64,000 nucleotides of DNA from Bacillus sp. T3. GTDB lineage: Bacteria; Bacillota; Bacilli; Bacillales; Cytobacillaceae. Where the stretch lies: the NCBI RefSeq assembly GCF_033449965.1, contig NZ_CP137761.1, forward strand, positions 2,356,001 through 2,420,000. The letters are read 5' to 3'. Position numbers and translations under genes: made by a program. Below the pieces are notes generated by a model, which did no database searches, was not told the origin of the DNA, and saw only the letters and a list, made by a program, of their open reading frames with translations. Shown piece by piece: positions 35,209-44,927 of the stretch (the first letter of the stretch is position 1; each line of letters opens with the position of its first letter).

Positions 35209-36548
35209 GAAAAAGCAAAGTATGGAGTCCGGAGAAAATTGAAGAGATACAAGAAAAAGCAGAGCTAGGACGTTATCGTATTCGCGGTCAAGCAACAAAA
35301 AGACAGGATTTACCATCCTTTGATGACCTTGTGTTTACCCCTGCTGGACTTTCGCGGGTTCCACTTGAAGGCTATCGCGAAAAATGCGAAACAAGAGTTG
35401 TGATCGGTGAGGGCAGAGTAAAACGCCCATTAGTCCTTGAAACACCCATAATGGTGGCTGGTATGAGCTTTGGCGCAATTAACGCTAATTCAAAAAAGGC
35501 GTTAGGAATTGCCGCAACCCGCTGCGGAATCAGCACATGTACCGGTGATGGAGGCATGCACCCTGTTGAACGAGAAGCATCTGAAAAATTAGTGTATCAA
35601 TTGCTGCCGAGCCGATATGGCTTGAACCCATATGATCTAAAAAAGGCTGATGCGATTGAAATCGTTGTGAGCCAAGGGGCTAAACCTGGTACAGGCGGAA
35701 CATTACTTGGGCATAAGGTTTCTGAGGAAGTGGCCAATATGCGAGACCTTCCTGTTGGTGTAGATCAGCGGAGTCCTTGCCGTCATCCAGATTGGATGGG
35801 ACCAGATGATTTGGGGGTCAAAATCCAACAAGTTCGAGAAGCAACTGATTATGAAGTTCCGATTTTCATCAAAATTGGTGCTGGTCGCGTCTATGATGAT
35901 GTCAAGCTGGCTGCTAAAGTCGGTGCTGAAGCAGTGGTTATTGATGGAATGGAGGGAGGAACGGCAGCCTCTCCCGAAGTTCAGCTTGATCACACAGGTA
36001 TTCCAACGCTTGCCGCTGTAGTGGAGGCTGCTGAAGCACTTTACGATATCGGCATGAAGGATGAAGTGAAGCTAATCATTGGCGGTGGAATTTGTAATGG
36101 TGCCGATGCAGCTAAAGCGATTGCTTTAGGAGCAGATGTAGTTTATATGGGGTCTGCAATGCTCATTGCCTTAAATTGTAACAGCGCACAATACATTGAT
36201 GATTATAAGGCACTTGGTACAGAACCGTCTGCGTGCCACCATTGCCACACAGGCAAGTGTCCTGTCGGAATTGCGACGCAAGACCCAGAATTAATGGCCC
36301 GTTTAAATCCTGAGGAGGCAGCTGATCGCGTAGAAAACTACATTAATTCGATCACAATGGAGATGCAAATTTTCGCTCGCTCCTGTGGTAAGAGCAAGGT
36401 AAGTGATTTAGATCCAACCGACCTTCGCTCACTGACTTTAGTTTCCTCTTATATTACAGGTGTGCCACTTGTGGGCCTAGGTCGTAAAAAGCCTTATTAC
36501 GCTAGCTTCGAAGAATCACATCACTTAGCAGATTTATTGAATCGATAA
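35190..36548 (+). CDS. FMN/Fe-S glutamate-synthase-like catalytic subunit (GlxD / MgsC-like)
   Basis: 452 residues. Glutamate synthase FMN barrel: MVAGMSFGAINANSKKALG, ISTCTGDGGMHP, SQGAKPGTGGTLLG, FIKIGAGRVYDDVKLA, VVIDGMEGGTAASP and LIIGGGICNGADAAKAIALG. The Fe-S cluster cysteines are in CHHCHTGKCPVGIATQDPEL (about 349-368). The protein is about a third of a full GltB, so it needs the two preceding subunits. In the NMG pathway this complex swaps the gamma-glutamyl amide for a methylamino group to give N-methylglutamate. With ammonia it would be a glutamate-synthase variant. Confidence 0.87.
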   Translation: MERNIIRKSKVWSPEKIEEIQEKAELGRYRIRGQATKRQDLPSFDDLVFTPAGLSRVPLEGYREKCETRVVIGEGRVKRPLVLETPIMVAGMSFGAINANSKKALGIAATRCGISTCTGDGGMHPVEREASEKLVYQLLPSRYGLNPYDLKKADAIEIVVSQGAKPGTGGTLLGHKVSEEVANMRDLPVGVDQRSPCRHPDWMGPDDLGVKIQQVREATDYEVPIFIKIGAGRVYDDVKLAAKVGAEAVVIDGMEGGTAASPEVQLDHTGIPTLAAVVEAAEALYDIGMKDEVKLIIGGGICNGADAAKAIALGADVVYMGSAMLIALNCNSAQYIDDYKALGTEPSACHHCHTGKCPVGIATQDPELMARLNPEEAADRVENYINSITMEMQIFARSCGKSKVSDLDPTDLRSLTLVSSYITGVPLVGLGRKKPYYASFEESHHLADLLNR

Positions 36549-36573
36549 AAAATGGAATAAAGGGTGATGAATA

Positions 36574-37934
36574 TTGATCGGAATTGCTGAAAGCAACAAA
36601 GGGGTAATGGAAGAAACGATAAAGAAAATGGAAAATCAAGATATTCAGTTTATCCTAGCTTCATTTTCTGATCTAAATGGCGCTTCACGTGCAAAGCTTG
36701 TACCAGCTTCAAGAATTGAGTCTGTTTGTAAGAACGGAGCAGGATTTGCTGGATTTGCAGTAGGTGATCTCGGTCACGAACCACAGGATCCCGACCTATT
36801 ATGCATTCCAGATTTGCGATCGATGACCGTCCTTCCTTGGAAAAAAGACATCGCCTGGTTTGCAGGAACTCTAACAGAAGATGGAACAGCCTGGCCGTTC
36901 TGCTCACGAACGATACTATTAAAGGTAGTTGAAAGAGCAAAGAAATTAGGATATGTCATGAAAACAGGAATTGAACCGGAATTTTTCTTGCTCAAGCAGG
37001 ATGAAAACGGAATGCTTAAGCCTCATGATGAGTTTGACATGGAGCAGAAGCCTTGTTATCAGCAACAAGCATTGATGCGAAATATTGAGTTTTTGAGCAC
37101 GCTTATAACCAATATGAATGAGCTTGGTTGGGGAGTTACCCAAGCTGATCATGAAGATGCAAACGGTCAATTTGAAATTAATTTTGACTTTTCGGATAGT
37201 GTTACTTCGGCAGATCGCATAACCTTTTTTAAGTACATGGTCCGTTCCATGGCAGAAGAGCGTGGGCTTATATCAACCTTTATGCCTAAACCTTTTTCAA
37301 GCCTCACTGGAAATGGTAGTCATATGCATTTAAGTTTATGGGATACAGATGATAAAAGAAGAAATGTGTTTGAGGATCCTTTTGACCAAAGAGGATTCGG
37401 TTTATCTAGAACTGCTTATCATTTTATTGGAGGCATTCTTAACCATGCAAAGGCGTTATCAGCATTAGTTTGTCCAACCGTAAACTCTTATAAAAGATTA
37501 ACGGCTATGGATTCCGCTTCAGGAGCCACTTGGGCACCAAACATTATCGGGTATGGCGGGAATAACCGCACTCAATATATTCGAATCCCTGCTTCGGGTA
37601 GAATCGAATTCCGCGCAATGGACGGGTCTGCCAATCCTTATTTAGCCACTGCCGCCATCCTTGCAGCTGGTTTAGACGGAATAGAAAAACAATTGGACCC
37701 GGCGAACCTTCGAGCGGTAATCTCTTCCGTAATGGCGGTACAAATACCGAGTTAAATCGGTTGCCATCAACATTAAAGGAAGCAATTGAATTATTAGAGC
37801 AGGATGATGTGTTAATGACATCGCTAGGAAATAATTTTATGAACACCTTTATAGCGAGTAAGAAGGCCGAGTGGGCACAATACCATAGCTATGTCAGCTC
37901 ATGGGAAATTGATAAATACCTAAAAGGTTATTAA
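36574..37934 (+). CDS. Type III glutamine synthetase-like enzyme (GlnT / gamma-glutamylmethylamide synthetase-like), frameshifted near 37701
   Basis: About 453 residues after repair. Catalytic landmarks: TGIEPEFFLL, QADHEDANGQFEINFDFSDS, TGNGSHMHLSLWD, VNSYKRLTAMDSASGATWAP and RIEFRAMDGSANPYLA. The frame stops at 37755, but adding one G at GACCCGG (37696-37702) gives LDPGEPSSGNLF and an on-family tail ending SSWEIDKYLKGY at 37934. GmaS enzymes ligate methylamine to glutamate, and this gene sits exactly where gmaS lies in NMG operons. True GlnA activity or another amine is possible. TTG start with AAAGGGTG. Confidence 0.83.
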
Positions 37935-38018
37935 CTGATGATCGAAAGGGGGTGTCAAATAAGAACTCTCTTTCGACTCATTGATAACGATGCCAAATAA
38001 ATACGGGAGTGGGATAAG

Positions 38019-39176
38019 ATGGGGAATGAAACAATTTACGATACAATCGTGCTCGGAGCAGGATCAATGGGTTCAGCTGCTGGGTATTATTTAGCGAAAC
38101 AAGGTAAGAAGGTATTGATGCTCGAACAATTTACAAGTCCAAATTTAATGGGCAGTCACTCTGGGGAAACAAGAATGCTTCGGTTCGGTTATGGTCAAGG
38201 CGAAAAATATGTTCAGCTTGTCAAAGAAGCTTTTCGATTGTGGAAGGAATTGGAGGAGAAATCCGGGAAAACCTTATATTACCAAACTGGGGCGTTAATG
38301 GCCGGAAAGCCAGGTTCTGATTTTGTAGCAGAAACGATTAAAAGCTCACTTAAAAATAATCTGCCAAACGAAGAGTTAACTGCACAAAAGGTTATGGAAC
38401 GTTGGCCTGGGATTCAAATTCCAGAGGATTATGTTGCTTGTTTTGATCCTCAAGCTGGATTTTTACTTTGCGAGGAAGCGATCGTCACTTTCTGTGAAGA
38501 AGCAAAAAAATTAGGTGCAGACCTAATTGAAAACAATCCTGTTTTAAACATTTCGTTGGACAAAGAGATCGTAGAGGTTATAACGGAAAAAGGGAGCTTC
38601 CAAGCTAAGAATCTCATTGTGACGGCTGGAGCTTGGATTCCTAAAATGTTAGATAAACTAGAAATACCGATAACAGTGTTACGAAAAACAGTTGGCTGGT
38701 TTACCCCAGATGCTGAGGGAAAATTTGACCATGGTAAATTTCCAGTGTTTGTTTTTGATACAGAGGATGGACATTATTATGGATTTCCAAATTATCGAAA
38801 CACTGGCTTGAAAATCGGTAGACATGATACGGGAATTGAATGCACGGCTGATACTGCTGATAGAGTATTCGGTTCTTATTGTGAAGATGAAGGCGATTTG
38901 CGAGGATTTTTAAGTAAGTATATGCCAGATGCAGCGAATGAATTAGCCGATGGGAAGGTAGGTTTGTATTCTTTAACTCCTGATTCCGATTTCATTATTG
39001 ATTTCCATCCTGAGTATTCAAACGTTGTGATGGCAGGTGGCTTTTCTGGACACGGTTTTAAGTTTTCCAGCGTTGTCGGTAGCATATTAGCAGATTTATC
39101 TATTAAAAAAGAAACGGAACACGACATTTCCTTCTTTGGATTAAAAAGGTTTGAAAAAGCTGAAATTAAGAACTAA
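38019..39176 (+). CDS. Monomeric sarcosine oxidase / N-methyl-amino-acid oxidase-like flavoprotein
   Basis: 385 residues. FAD site IVLGAGSMGSAAGYYLAKQG near the N terminus. The active-site region GSHSGETRMLRFGYGQG resembles the His/Arg loop of MSOX. NTGLKIGRHDTG keeps the Lys that activates oxygen, and FIIDFHPEYSNVVMAGGFSG is family-typical. The position of the Cys that binds FAD covalently in MSOX and MTOX (C-M-Y-T-x-T-P) is Gly here (G-L-Y-S-L-T-P). It is the last gene of the operon, 84 bases after the GlnT-like gene, and is placed to oxidise N-methylglutamate or sarcosine. GGGAGTGGGA precedes the ATG. Confidence 0.85.
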   Translation: MGNETIYDTIVLGAGSMGSAAGYYLAKQGKKVLMLEQFTSPNLMGSHSGETRMLRFGYGQGEKYVQLVKEAFRLWKELEEKSGKTLYYQTGALMAGKPGSDFVAETIKSSLKNNLPNEELTAQKVMERWPGIQIPEDYVACFDPQAGFLLCEEAIVTFCEEAKKLGADLIENNPVLNISLDKEIVEVITEKGSFQAKNLIVTAGAWIPKMLDKLEIPITVLRKTVGWFTPDAEGKFDHGKFPVFVFDTEDGHYYGFPNYRNTGLKIGRHDTGIECTADTADRVFGSYCEDEGDLRGFLSKYMPDAANELADGKVGLYSLTPDSDFIIDFHPEYSNVVMAGGFSGHGFKFSSVVGSILADLSIKKETEHDISFFGLKRFEKAEIKN

Positions 39177-39180
39177 TATA

Positions 39181-39216
39181 GAAACGAGCACTGCTATACA
39201 GTGGTGCTCGTTTCTT
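39181..39216. terminator. Bidirectional terminator after the mgs-type operon
   Basis: GAAACGAGCAC (39181-39191) and GTGCTCGTTTC (near 39204-39214) form an 11-bp stem between two convergent genes. Confidence 0.85.
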
Positions 39217-39253
39217 GTTAGTTTATGACAATCATTTGTGAAGGGCTTTTAGA

Positions 39254-40183
39254 TTATGGGACGATCTTTCCAGATGCTTTGTAAAGTTGGTACCATTCTT
39301 CCCTTGTCAGGGTAATTTCTGAGCCTTTACACGCATCCTTTAGTCTATCGGCATTCGTTGTACCAAGAACAACTTGAATGTTGGCAGGATGGCGTGTAAT
39401 CCATGCTGTAGCAATTGAAGTGGTGGAAACGTTATATTTGTTTGCTAGTGCTTGCAGTATCTCATTTAATTCAGGGTAATGCTCAAGATCACCGAGAAAC
39501 GGTCCTTCAAAAAAGCCTTTCTGGAATGGGGACCAAGCCTGTATGGTGATATCTTGTAAACGACAATATTCCAACACGCTGTTATCGCGATTAATCGATT
39601 GCTCAATATTCATATTTAGGGCAATTCCTGAATCGATCATCGGCGTATGTACGACGCTAAATTGAAGCTGATTAATAACAAGTTTTTGTGATAGATCCTT
39701 TTGGAGCAATGCTATTTGCATAGGGTTAAAGTTGGATACACCAAAATATTTAACTTTCCCACTTTGATAAAGGTGATCAAAAGCCTCTGCAACCTCTGTT
39801 GGCTCCATTAACGGATCTGGACGATGCAGGAGGAGAATATCAAGATATTCTGTTTTCAATCGCTTAAGGATTCCATCCACAGATTGAAGGATGTGCTCCT
39901 TTGAAAAATCAAAATAGTTTTCCTGAGCACGTATTCCGCATTTGCTTTGGATAATCATTTTCTCACGAACACGGTTATTCATGCCTATTGCTTCCGCAAA
40001 AAGTTCCTCACTTTTTCCTCCGGCATATATATCCGCATGATCAAATAAATTGATTCCTTCCTCCATAGCCGTTCGAATCAACCGTTCTGCTTCTGTTACT
40101 GATAATTGCGGTAATCGCATATTGCCCATGATCATATTAGAGACAGTAAGCTCAGTATGGGCGATTTTAATATACTTCATCAT
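39254..40183 (-). CDS. Aldo/keto reductase (YcsN/YdhF type)
   Basis: 309 residues. It has the catalytic tetrad residues of the AKR barrel: Asp and Tyr in NLFDHADIYAGGKSEELF, Lys in MIIQSKCGI and His in DILLLHRPDPLMEPTEV. Cofactor segments are ASPFQKGFF-like AWSPFQKGFFEG and the C-terminal VVLGTTNADRLKDA. These patterns match E. coli YdhF and B. subtilis YcsN. Substrate unknown, NADPH-dependent by family. AAGGAGG stands before a double ATG. Confidence 0.88.
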   Translation of the reverse strand: MMKYIKIAHTELTVSNMIMGNMRLPQLSVTEAERLIRTAMEEGINLFDHADIYAGGKSEELFAEAIGMNNRVREKMIIQSKCGIRAQENYFDFSKEHILQSVDGILKRLKTEYLDILLLHRPDPLMEPTEVAEAFDHLYQSGKVKYFGVSNFNPMQIALLQKDLSQKLVINQLQFSVVHTPMIDSGIALNMNIEQSINRDNSVLEYCRLQDITIQAWSPFQKGFFEGPFLGDLEHYPELNEILQALANKYNVSTTSIATAWITRHPANIQVVLGTTNADRLKDACKGSEITLTREEWYQLYKASGKIVP

Positions 40184-40429
40184 TATAACCTCCTTGATGC
40201 TTAGACCTAGATTGATTTTTCAGTGCTTTATTATATTATCACATCAAAATGAAAAGAGGTAATGTTCGGTCGCGCGATGACTAGGTTTAGTATGAATCCT
40301 TTGTTCAAGTTTATTGTTGATCTTGCAATCAATGGAAGATTTCTTTTTGTAATACCGATGGGAATAGCTGAATAGATTTGAAAATGGCAATATTTTTCCT
40401 GAAATATACGAAAAAGGTCGGGTTGATGC

Positions 40430-41431
40430 ATGATGAAAAAGCGATTCTGGATTATTTTATTCATTTTTATCACAATTTTCATGGGACTAGCTGGTTGTAC
40501 CGAGAAATCGGCAAAGGAACAAGCATTAGAAAAAAAAATCAACGAATTGGAAAATAAAATCGATCAAGGGAAAAAAGCAAAACAAAGTGTTGAAGTACCA
40601 AAATCGATTGTCGTGAACGTGATCGATCCTAATAATAAAAAAGTGCTTAGAAGTATTAATCCGAAGGAAATGGGATTTGGAAAGGATGATAGCATGTATA
40701 GGCAGGAGCTCGAACAGTGGGCGAAGGAACTCGCTCGCGGGTCAGAAACAACTCCTGGCTATGATCAACGGAATATTCCAGATCGAATCGGTCCTGGACG
40801 GTCAAATTATAAAAGGTACACCGCGCGTGATCCTTGAGGAAGAAGAGCTGGTAAATCGAATTATTCAAACATCTGCCAAAGGAGGGACCGTTGAAATACC
40901 ATTAACCGTTCAAGAGAGTGGTTATAATGCAAGTGAGGCCACTTCATTAAATGAAGTAGTCATCGCAACCTATACGACCAAATTTAATCCTACTGTAACC
41001 GGAAGAAACAAAAATATTGAACTGTCTGCTGCAGCGATTCATCATGTTATCGTCGGAGTAAATGATTATTTTTCATTTAATACGACAGTTGGACCAAGTG
41101 ATGAGGCACATGGCTATCAGCCTGCTCAGGAAGCAGTGGATGGCAAATTAGTGATGGGAATTGGTGGAGGTATTTGCCAAACATCATCGACATTATTTAA
41201 TGCAGTGGATCAAATTGGAGTAAGCTATGTTGAGAAACATCATCACTCAGTAACAGTCGGTTATGTCCCAGCAGGTAGAGATGCTACCGTGTCTTATGGG
41301 GGGTAGATTTCCGTTTTCAAAATACTACCGGTGCACCCTTCTTGATCTCAACTATTTACGGTAATGGAACATTAACGGTTGAAATTAGGACTTCATCACA
41401 ATATGCTGGAGTCGTGAAGAGGGCAATATAG
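40430..41431 (+). CDS. VanW-family lipoprotein, two frameshifts (near 40797 and 41298)
   Basis: The N terminus (MMKKRFWIILFIFITIFMGL) is a lipoprotein signal with lipobox LAGC, followed by a Lys/Glu-rich linker. After an apparent extra base near 40797 the next frame carries the VanW core: ESGYNASEATSLNEVVIATY, NIELSAAAIHHVIVG, MGIGGGICQTSSTLFNA and KHHHSVTVGYVPAGRDATVSYGG. At the six-G run 41298-41303 one missing G leads into VDFRFQNTTGAPFLISTIYG, ending at 41431. VanW/YoaR proteins are surface proteins of unclear function. About 333 residues when repaired. Confidence 0.8.
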
Positions 41432-41468
41432 GTAATTGGAAATTTAGTCAGTCATTTATAGACGATAA

Positions 41469-41501
41469 AAAGCAGCACTAGATTTAATCTAGTGCTGCTT
41501 T
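41469..41501. terminator. Bidirectional terminator between vanW-like gene and ltaS
   Basis: AAAGCAGCACTAGA and TCTAGTGCTGCTTT form a 14-bp stem with a 5-base loop. Confidence 0.88.
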
Positions 41502-41506
41502 ACTAT

Positions 41507-43465
41507 TTACTCCGTGATTTTCGATTTTGCACCTTCAGAAAGATTGTAATTATATTTTGTCCGATCAACAGGAGTGAAGTTTTCTGGTGTATAGAAACGC
41601 AATAAATCTCCGTTAACAACTTTGTCTGAAAGCTGTAATTTTTGCTCTACACTATTTTGCATTTTTTTAGCCTCTTCAATTTTTTCCTGTGCTAAATCCA
41701 ACCCTGTTGTAGAATCGTAATAATTCCCATCAATTGAAGTAATGGTCGAACTTACAAAGTCACCATTTCTAAATGGCACAAGATCATCATGTTGTTCTGA
41801 AAGAAGGTCTGTTCCAAATTGAATATACTCTTTTGAATCAATCCCTAGTAAGTGAAGTAGGGTAGGGAGTATATCGACTTGACCACCATATTCATGGTTG
41901 ATGCCACCTTCGATTCCAGGAACTCGAATGAATAAAGGTACACGCTGTAAACCAGTGCTTTCAAATGAGTTAATTTCCTTTCCAAGCACCTGCTCCATTG
42001 CCTGGTTATGGTTTTGTGAAATACCATAATGGTCACCATACATAATAATAATAGAATGATCATATAGACCTGATTTTTTCAAATAAGCAAAGAATTGTTC
42101 CAAGGCTTCATCAGCATAGCGAACGGTTTGGAAATAGTTATCGACTGATTGATCACCCGTTGTGTTAGGTGCAATCGTTGTATCTTCTTGGTCCATGTTA
42201 TACGGGTAATGGTTCGAAACAGTAATGAATTTTGTATAAAATGGCTCTGGCACCGTTTCAAGTAATTTTGCAGACTGCTCATAAAACGGTTTGTCCATTA
42301 AGCCATAATCCGCTAGGTTTTCATTTGTCATTTGATAAGAATTTTCATCAAAGAATTTATCAAAACCAAATGACTTGTATATTTCATTGCGGTTCCAGAA
42401 GCTGCCAGAATTGCCGTGAAAGACTGCTGATGTATATCCTTGCTGACCCAGAATAGCAGGGGCAGCCTGATAAGTGTTCAATCCTTTTGTCGTATAAGCA
42501 GACCCTTGCGGTAAGCCGTACAAAGAGTTTTCTAATAGAAATTCCGCATCGGCTGTTTTTCCTTGTGCTGTCTGGTGGAAGAAGTTATCAAAATAAAGTG
42601 TATTTTGTTCACGTACAAGTGAATTTAAAAACGGTGTAACTTCTTCACCATGCAATTTGTAATCAATAATAAACTCTTGCATTGATTCAAGATGTAAATA
42701 AATCACATTCATTCCTTTACCAGCACCAAAATACTGAGGATTTGGTTCAGCATAATTAGATTTTGTAAAGTTAATGACTTCAGTAATGTCATTACTATCT
42801 GCTAAAACTCGCTGTGCAGAGGCCTTTGTGCTTTGTACTGCATCGTAAATGGTGTAATTATACATACCTAAATATTTTACAATATAATTACGATCAAAGC
42901 CTCTAGTTAACAATTGGGGCCGGTCAGCTTCAGCTAATCCAAGATTCGCAAAGGAAATCCCTAGTGCTAATGTAAAAATGGCTGCTACTTTACTGCGGCT
43001 CATATCTTTTCGTTCTATTTTAATAAATCGGAATGAGAGCAATATGACTAAAACAATTAAGTCAATAAAGAATAAAATATCATATGGTCTTAATAATGAC
43101 CCTACACTTGTGCTGACATCACCAAAGTTTTGGGTCTGAGTTAATGTTGGCAGGGTGATAAAATCATTAAAAAAGCGATAATATAATACATTCGCATATA
43201 AAAGGAATGATAAAAGGAAATAATTGAGCATTAGAAATGTATACTTGTTTCTTCCTCTAAAGAATAACGCAACGCCAAGAAATATTATAGAAGATCCTAA
43301 TGGATTAATTAATAATAGAAATCTTTGAATTGTGTTTTCGATTCCTAAGTCAAATTGCGTCAGTTGAATCAAATACGTTTTCAACCAAAGCAGGATAACA
43401 GCCATAAAGAAAAAGCCAATATATTTATTCAAAATACCTTGACCCTTTTGAAATAAGCTATTCAT
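41507..43465 (-). CDS. ltaS: Lipoteichoic acid synthase (LtaS family)
   Basis: 652 residues. Five N-terminal membrane helices (about 15-180), a linker containing the probable cleavage region STKASAQR, then an extracellular sulfatase-fold domain. Catalytic features are MNVIYLHLESMQEF (metal Glu), TAQGKTADAEFLLENS (nucleophile Thr in GKT), HGNSGSFWNR and IIIMYGDHYGI (metal Asp-His). It polymerises glycerol phosphate from phosphatidylglycerol onto the glycolipid anchor. The family also includes YqgS, YfnI and the primase YvgJ; which paralogue this is cannot be decided here. It is a single-gene unit. Confidence 0.88.
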   Translation of the reverse strand: MNSLFQKGQGILNKYIGFFFMAVILLWLKTYLIQLTQFDLGIENTIQRFLLLINPLGSSIIFLGVALFFRGRNKYTFLMLNYFLLSFLLYANVLYYRFFNDFITLPTLTQTQNFGDVSTSVGSLLRPYDILFFIDLIVLVILLSFRFIKIERKDMSRSKVAAIFTLALGISFANLGLAEADRPQLLTRGFDRNYIVKYLGMYNYTIYDAVQSTKASAQRVLADSNDITEVINFTKSNYAEPNPQYFGAGKGMNVIYLHLESMQEFIIDYKLHGEEVTPFLNSLVREQNTLYFDNFFHQTAQGKTADAEFLLENSLYGLPQGSAYTTKGLNTYQAAPAILGQQGYTSAVFHGNSGSFWNRNEIYKSFGFDKFFDENSYQMTNENLADYGLMDKPFYEQSAKLLETVPEPFYTKFITVSNHYPYNMDQEDTTIAPNTTGDQSVDNYFQTVRYADEALEQFFAYLKKSGLYDHSIIIMYGDHYGISQNHNQAMEQVLGKEINSFESTGLQRVPLFIRVPGIEGGINHEYGGQVDILPTLLHLLGIDSKEYIQFGTDLLSEQHDDLVPFRNGDFVSSTITSIDGNYYDSTTGLDLAQEKIEEAKKMQNSVEQKLQLSDKVVNGDLLRFYTPENFTPVDRTKYNYNLSEGAKSKITE

Positions 43466-43750
43466 GTAAACACCTACCTTCTAGCAAATAATTATTGCAT
43501 AGTTTTACTCATTTTTAAATATGTTATTTGAACTAAAAAAGTTAGTTTTTGTCAGTTATGTTAATGATTGAGCAAAATGAAATGAAATAAAATTGTCTTG
43601 CACAGGAGATTACTATACTACTTTTTAATAATAAGTCAAGAATTTATATGTAATTTTTTATAAAAAACACTCTCGTAACCTTCACGATAGTTGATTATAC
43701 TAGAATAGTATTTTTTTTTACAACTATATAAAGAAAGAGTGACTGGTTAG

Positions 43751-44591
43751 ATGTGGTTTTTAGGGGCAATTTTAACAACCTTTTGTTTCGGGATTAACAA
43801 CACGATTTTTAAATGGAGTACAGGTAAAGGTTTTTCTAAGATCCAACTTCAATTTTTCTTTTATTTCACTGCATTTATTTTGACCCTTTTTTCGGAATCG
43901 GGACAAGCTCATTTCAACTGAATATAACAACCATGTTACTCGGAGGAATTATTGGCATTTTGAATACAAATGGAAACATACAACTTTCCAAAGCTTACGA
44001 AAATGGACCTGCTAGCTTAACCGCTCCAATTGTTTCAGCGAATGCGATTTTTCCTGTATTAGGTGCCTGGGCTCATTTTTCATGAAAAGATAACGACCAT
44101 TCAGTGGATTGGAATATTATTAATATTGTCTTCTGTAGTCGCAATCCAATATACCCCGAAAAGACTAAAGCACAATACACAATATTCAACATGGGTTTTT
44201 CGAATTGTTCTAGCTTTTCTATCTTTTGGTATTTTAGGTGTGCTCATGAAATTAACATCGTATCTCCATATTGAATCGATAAATATTCTTATTTCATTAT
44301 ATGGGGGAGGAAGTGTTTATTTATTGGTACACATGCTTAAAAACAAGGAAGAAATCAATTTACCTGGTAATGAAGCTTGGTGCAATTGTCGGTATTATTA
44401 GCATTATCGGCTATAGTAGTTATTTCTTTGCTCTTGAGACGGGTATCGCTAGCGTGGTCTTTCCTGTTGTTAGCTTAAATTGCCTCGTTGTTGTATTTGT
44501 CGGTTGTGTCCTATATAAAGAGAAACTGAAGGTCTATCAGGTCGTGGGACTTTTCTCAGCCTTGGTAGGAATCGTTTTAACAAAAATATAA
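43751..44591 (+). pseudogene. EamA-family transporter with three apparent frameshifts
   Basis: The product is a glucose-uptake/EamA-type permease of about 280 residues with roughly ten helices: MWFLGAILTTFCFGINNTIF at the start, ASLTAPIVSANAIFPVLGAW mid-way, and GIASVVFPVVSLNCLVVVFV near the end. The frame is lost at the T6 run 43887-43892 (one T short), at GGG 44069-44071 (one G too many) and at GG 44366-44367 (one G too many). Each repair is a single base, and the repaired protein is continuous. It is decayed or mis-sequenced. Substrate unknown. Confidence 0.75.
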
Positions 44592-44607
44592 TGTATTATA
44601 GTAATTT

Positions 44608-44640
44608 AGCGGTTCTTCTTTTTAGAAGGATCGCTATTTT
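44608..44640 (+). terminator. Intrinsic terminator after the broken EamA gene
   Basis: AGCGGTTCTTCT and AGAAGGATCGCT pair over about 11 positions with a short T loop and a T-rich end. The remaining gap to 44927 shows nothing else that I can support. Confidence 0.65.
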
Positions 44641-44927
44641 AAATGGACAATCAATCATACGCAAAATGAATTTCATGACATATGTTATGTATTGATTTGC
44701 CAAATATGCAGGCTTGTTTTATAAAAGGAGATATATTTTATTGATTGATCAGAATAAATTTTAATAAATAATAAGAATCATCCATCTCATCTGAATATTA
44801 AACAAAATGTTCGACCTTCGTGTTATTTCCTTACGAGTCTTATTGATCCAATTCACACATAAGCATATTGATAGAAGGATTTTTGGAAAACGGGTAAAAT
44901 TTAACCAAAATGAATGGAGGGAATTTC

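Noticed and set aside
44741..44764. Seven-codon frame with AAAGGAGA upstream before pepF
   Set aside because: Too short and without a linked structure; likely a chance ribosome-site-like sequence.
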